Shown piece after piece: positions 63,906 to 64,000 of a stretch of 64,000 bases of DNA; positions within the stretch are counted from its first letter, which is position 1; every line of letters starts with the position of its first letter. Below the pieces are notes generated by a model. The model searched no databases. It was not told where the DNA came from and worked only from the letters and a program-made list of their open reading frames with translations. The position numbers and the translations under genes are program-made. This stretch comes from Anabaena subtropica FACHB-260 (lineage in GTDB: Bacteria; Cyanobacteriota; Cyanobacteriia; Cyanobacteriales; Nostocaceae), in the NCBI RefSeq assembly GCF_014697105.1, contig NZ_JACJRF010000024.1, forward strand, positions 18,821 through 82,820. The letters are read 5' to 3'.

Positions 63906-64000
63906 TGAGAATATGAATTAGGGTGAATCTTCATGGAATGTCCGCGTTGTAATTCCCATCATATCCGGAAGAATGGCAAGCAAAGAGGTAAACAAAACTA
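63906..64000 (+). mobile_element. left end of an IS1-type insertion sequence (partial)
   Basis: A short leader follows the porin frame, then the start of a transposase gene. The element extends beyond the window, so its terminal repeats cannot be confirmed. Confidence 0.7.
63933..64000 (+). CDS. IS1 family transposase InsA-type start (partial)
   Basis: The frame from ATG 63933 encodes MECPRCNSHHIRKNGKQRG, the zinc-binding N-terminus of IS1 InsA-like proteins with its CxxC. It runs off the window end. Confidence 0.85.
   Translation, partial: MECPRCNSHHIRKNGKQRGKQN

Noticed and set aside
1..64000. tRNA-borne integration site or integrase for the island
   Set aside because: I found no tRNA gene, integrase or flanking direct repeats by eye; the island borders remain undefined.

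Overview
The window looks like chromosome of a filamentous, heterocyst-type cyanobacterium (Nostoc/Anabaena group). The evidence is the abundance of the HIP1 octamer GCGATCGC (e.g. 6361), psaM of photosystem I, heptamer-type short tandem repeats between genes, dispersed Nostoc-type palindromes, and cyanobacterial families (TPR-CHAT, Ser/Thr kinase fused to histidine kinase, SLH porin). I saw no rRNA or tRNA gene, integrase or CRISPR array.

Region 1 (1-28.5 kb) is mostly ordinary core genome: the tail of a substrate-binding protein, a large TPR-CHAT protein with a small companion gene, dnaX, a GT2 glycosyltransferase (probable glucolipid synthase), a BioD/DRTGG protein, MAPEG, YajQ, a GST, psaM (31 codons), an FGGY sugar kinase, ruvC, a YvcK/CofD protein, tsaE, a patatin, pyrC, lepB and a MOSC protein. 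Several intergenic hairpins are strong enough to be terminators or operators.

Region 2 (28.9-33.6 kb) is a decaying signalling locus. A hybrid histidine kinase is wrecked by deletions, but its last codons still overlap (ATGA) the start of an intact REC-GGDEF-EAL protein. Next come an internally deleted IS66 element with 14-bp terminal inverted repeats, a headless XRE regulator and fragments of plasmid-type genes.

Region 3 (33.8-41.2 kb) holds a 2236-residue Ser/Thr kinase-ATPase-GAF-PAS-histidine kinase and its NarL-type response regulator.

Region 4 (41.2-64 kb) is an accessory island. An AraC regulator is divergent from a run of about 25 small genes, all on the + strand. They encode short-chain dehydrogenases, zinc-independent quinone oxidoreductases, alpha/beta hydrolases, NTF2/SnoaL-fold proteins, a flavodoxin-like reductase, pirin, two isochorismatase-fold hydrolases, a cupin, RidA, a DsbA-like protein and CPBP membrane proteases. 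This set suggests reduction, hydrolysis and removal of reactive carbonyls, quinones or xenobiotics; that is inference. The island is full of duplication, gene fusion and decay: three SDR paralogues share a leader, two of them carrying a palindromic repeat inside the Rossmann fold; another SDR appears split by a hydrolase cassette; an NTF2/hydrolase chimera is present; and there are remnants of a racemase, a rubredoxin and an AraC regulator. It ends in an SLH porin that appears cut short next to an IS1-type transposase at the window edge.
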